From Chitinophagaceae bacterium (GTDB taxonomy: Bacteria; Bacteroidota; Bacteroidia; Chitinophagales; Chitinophagaceae), in the NCBI GenBank assembly GCA_947489175.1, contig CANLED010000130.1:1-6332 (forward strand): DNA of 6,332 nucleotides, written 5' to 3'. The notes under the pieces are model-generated. The model searched no databases, was not told where the DNA came from, and worked only from the letters and a program-made list of their open reading frames with translations. This document shows positions 3,919-6,332 of this stretch, in pieces. How positions within the stretch are numbered: the stretch's first letter is position 1; every line of letters begins with the position of its first letter. Both the position numbers and the translations under genes were made by a program.

Positions 3919-6332
3919 ATGTCAGAAGCAAACACACCCAGGTTAATGGCCGCGGCCAAGGAATTCAACATCGGAAAAGACACGTTGGTAGATTTCCTTG
4001 TAAGCAAAAATTTCAGTAAGGATGATCTCAAGCCAACATCCCGCTTAACGGAAGATATGTACCGTTCTTTGCAACAGGAATTTTCTTCGGATAAGGCGGC
4101 GAAAGCGAAGAGTGATGCTATTGAAATACCAAAGGGTAGTTCAGGAGAAGCAAAAAGGAAAAGAGACGAAGAAGAAATTCTTTTCAAAAAGGATGCAAAG
4201 AAAAAGGCAGAAGTGGCAGCTCCTGCTGTTTCTATACAGATTCCTTTCCCAGAAGAAGAGCAAATACCAGAACCCGCAGATGAGCAAGTTTTTGAAGAAA
4301 CCATAGCACCAGTTGCTGAACCTGTTATTGAGCCTTTAGTTGAGCCGGTTATTGAACCAATCCCAGCTCCCCAACCGATTCCTGAAGTTGTTCCAGAAAT
4401 TGAAACTAATACAACTCCAGCGCCTGTTGTTGAAAATGAGCAAGAACAAATTCCTGAGCCTGTAGAAGAAGTTATCCCTGAGGTTGTTGTTGAAAAAGAA
4501 ACAGTGAAAGGTCCGGCTGAAATTGATTACCTAAAAATCGAGGCCCCTGAATTGGATGGACCTAAATTTTTGCATAAAATTGACCTTAATGCAATTGATT
4601 CATCAACTCGTCCTAAGCGTGGTGCGTCAATTAAAAAGTCACAAGAAACCCCAGTTCAAAGAGTAGCTGCTCCTGCAAAAGAGCAGGTTGTTGTTAAATC
4701 ACCTCCTGCTAAGGGCATGCCTGAAAAGCCGGTTGCAAGCCAACCCACTCCTGAAATTCCATCAGCGCCTCTGGCACCTGAAATGGTGAAGATCAATGCG
4801 CCTGAATTGGAAGGTCCAAAAATCATCGGAAAAATAGTATTAACGCCAGAAAATGATGATAGAAGCAGGGGAGCAGATGAAAAAAGAAAGCGTAAACGCA
4901 TTCCAATAGAGAAGAAAGAGGCAGAACGACAAAAGCCAATGCTTCAAAAAGACGCCGGTGGCAGTGCGCCTGCTAAGTCACACGGTGGCATTCAAAAAGC
5001 AACTCCTCCTCGCACTGGTGGGCCAAGAATGGCCATCAGAAAAGATAAAGATGTTAAGGAAATCGATGAAAAAGAAATCCAAAACAAGATAAGAGAAACA
5101 CAGGCCAAACTTTCTGGAGGCGGTGGCTCCAAAGCAAAAATTACCAAATCCAAAATGCGTCGCCTTAAGCGCGAAGAAATGGAAGCTGGTTCTGAAGGGG
5201 AAGACACCAAAATTCAACTCACTGAGTTCATCAGTGTAAGTGAATTGGCTAACCTCTTGGATGTAAACTTTGCTGAAATCATTGGAAAATGTATGAGTCT
5301 TGGTATCATGGTGTCAATCAACCAACGTCTCGATGCGGAAGTTATTGAACTAGTTGCTGGTGAGTTTGGCTATGAAGTTGAGTTCATAGACATGGAGAAG
5401 CAAATGGAGATGGAAGAGCAAGACGATCAAGACCAAGTTGAAGATACCATTCCTAGAGCTCCAATTGTTACCATTATGGGACACGTAGATCATGGTAAAA
5501 CATCATTGCTGGATTATATCAGGAATGCAAATGTAGTAGCCGGTGAAGCGGGTGGTATTACACAACATATCGGTGCGTATCATGTTGATTTGCCTACAGG
5601 GAAATCTATTACCTTCCTCGATACTCCTGGTCATGAAGCCTTCACCGCCATGCGTGCTCGTGGTGCAAAGGTAACCGACTTGGCTATTATAGTTATTGCG
5701 GCAGATGATGCTGTAATGCCACAAACAAAAGAAGCCATCAGCCATGCCCAAGCAGCAAATGTTCCCATGATATTTGCCATCAATAAAATTGACAAAGACG
5801 GAGCAAATCCTCAGAAAATATATGAGCAGCTTGCTGGTATGAATATCCTTGTTGAAGAATGGGGTGGAAAATACCAAAGTCAAGAGCTTTCTGCGAAACA
5901 AGGATTGAATGTAGATAAGCTTTTAGAGAAAATATTGCTTGAAGCAGAATTGCTTGAACTTAAATCAAATCCAGATAAAGAAGCTATTGGTACCGTTATT
6001 GAAGCAACGTTGGATAAGGGTAGGGGTTATGTAGCTACCATCCTCGTTCAAAACGGAACCTTGAAATTGGGAGATCTTGTAGTGAGCGGTCAGCATTTTG
6101 GCAGGGTTAAAGCAATGGTGAACGAAAGAAACAAAAAGGTTGAATCTGTACCTCCAGCAACACCCGTTTTGATTCTTGGATTAAATGGAGCTCCTCAGGC
6201 TGGTGAGAAATTCAAGGTTTATCATGATGAATCTGAAGCCAAAGAAGTAGCAGGTAGAAGGGCACAGATTTTACGTGAACAAGGTATCAGGACGAAGAAA
6301 CACATCACATTGGATGAGATTGGACGTCGTTT
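3919..6332 (+). CDS. infB: Translation initiation factor IF-2, 3' end missing
   Basis: IF2 is the GTPase that brings fMet-tRNA to the 30S subunit and promotes 70S joining. The frame is open for 804 codons and leaves the window before the end; the C-terminal tRNA-binding domains are largely missing. Residues about 5-55 form a first IF2_N module (RLMAAAKEFNIGKDTLVDFL). A long Pro/Glu/Val- then Lys-rich linker follows (about 60-430). A second IF2_N module lies at about 435-487 (FISVSELANLLDVNFAEIIG). The G domain has all motifs: G1 GHVDHGKT 521-528, G2 GGITQH 545-550, G3 DTPGH 568-572, G4 NKID 622-625, G5 SAK 658-660. Domain II begins after about residue 690 (GTVIEATLDKGRGYVATILV). The linker contains a duplicated motif, KIEAPELDGPK (206-216) and KINAPELEGPK (291-301). 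The gene lies 52 nt after nusA and is preceded by a strong Shine-Dalgarno. Confidence 0.96.
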   Translation, partial: MSEANTPRLMAAAKEFNIGKDTLVDFLVSKNFSKDDLKPTSRLTEDMYRSLQQEFSSDKAAKAKSDAIEIPKGSSGEAKRKRDEEEILFKKDAKKKAEVAAPAVSIQIPFPEEEQIPEPADEQVFEETIAPVAEPVIEPLVEPVIEPIPAPQPIPEVVPEIETNTTPAPVVENEQEQIPEPVEEVIPEVVVEKETVKGPAEIDYLKIEAPELDGPKFLHKIDLNAIDSSTRPKRGASIKKSQETPVQRVAAPAKEQVVVKSPPAKGMPEKPVASQPTPEIPSAPLAPEMVKINAPELEGPKIIGKIVLTPENDDRSRGADEKRKRKRIPIEKKEAERQKPMLQKDAGGSAPAKSHGGIQKATPPRTGGPRMAIRKDKDVKEIDEKEIQNKIRETQAKLSGGGGSKAKITKSKMRRLKREEMEAGSEGEDTKIQLTEFISVSELANLLDVNFAEIIGKCMSLGIMVSINQRLDAEVIELVAGEFGYEVEFIDMEKQMEMEEQDDQDQVEDTIPRAPIVTIMGHVDHGKTSLLDYIRNANVVAGEAGGITQHIGAYHVDLPTGKSITFLDTPGHEAFTAMRARGAKVTDLAIIVIAADDAVMPQTKEAISHAQAANVPMIFAINKIDKDGANPQKIYEQLAGMNILVEEWGGKYQSQELSAKQGLNVDKLLEKILLEAELLELKSNPDKEAIGTVIEATLDKGRGYVATILVQNGTLKLGDLVVSGQHFGRVKAMVNERNKKVESVPPATPVLILGLNGAPQAGEKFKVYHDESEAKEVAGRRAQILREQGIRTKKHITLDEIGRR

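Noticed and set aside
3906..5217. Long open frames antisense to infB
   Set aside because: They mirror the biased codon use of the infB linker, have low-complexity Ser/Phe/Ala-rich products and lack promoters or start signals; they are shadows of the real gene.

Overview
The window looks like a Bacteroidota chromosome, most likely order Cytophagales. The evidence is the TTTG-N19-TAnnTTTG promoter architecture (two exact matches), mostly SD-less starts, an AT-rich small-gene complement including a DUF4834-type protein, and a long Bacteroidota-type IF2. The genus assignment is inference; a Cyclobacteriaceae-like organism is my best guess.

Left part (1-627). The minus strand carries the 5' end of a secreted protein with a clear signal peptide (ends at 139, runs off the left edge). 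Facing away from it on the plus strand are the remains of a sigma-70/ECF-type sigma factor. Its C-terminal half, including region 4, is recognisable, but it is broken by a frame change near 300 and an in-frame TGA at 514-516, and the normal N-terminal part is missing.

Middle part (628-1877). Three small genes lie on the minus strand: a DUF4834-like one-TM protein, a soluble coiled-coil protein, and a two-TM holin-superfamily-III-like membrane protein. The last two form a tight pair 6 nt apart. The DUF4834 gene has a perfect promoter so close to its ATG that its mRNA should be leaderless or nearly so. Between it and the pair sit two direct copies of a 92-bp element, each with a GC-rich palindrome (36 bp perfect in copy 2).

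Right part (1878-6332). This is the conserved translation/transcription operon rimP-nusA-infB on the plus strand, cut by the right edge inside infB. It has a textbook Bacteroidota promoter upstream of rimP, a leader hairpin followed by a T-rich run, and an unusually strong Shine-Dalgarno sequence before infB only. RimP matures the 30S subunit, NusA controls RNA polymerase pausing, termination and antitermination, and IF2 delivers initiator tRNA, so the operon couples ribosome assembly, elongation and initiation.

I see no CRISPR array, tRNA, rRNA, complete insertion sequence or defence system. The window is largely ordinary core genome; the points of interest are the regulatory architecture, the palindromic repeats and the decaying sigma factor.
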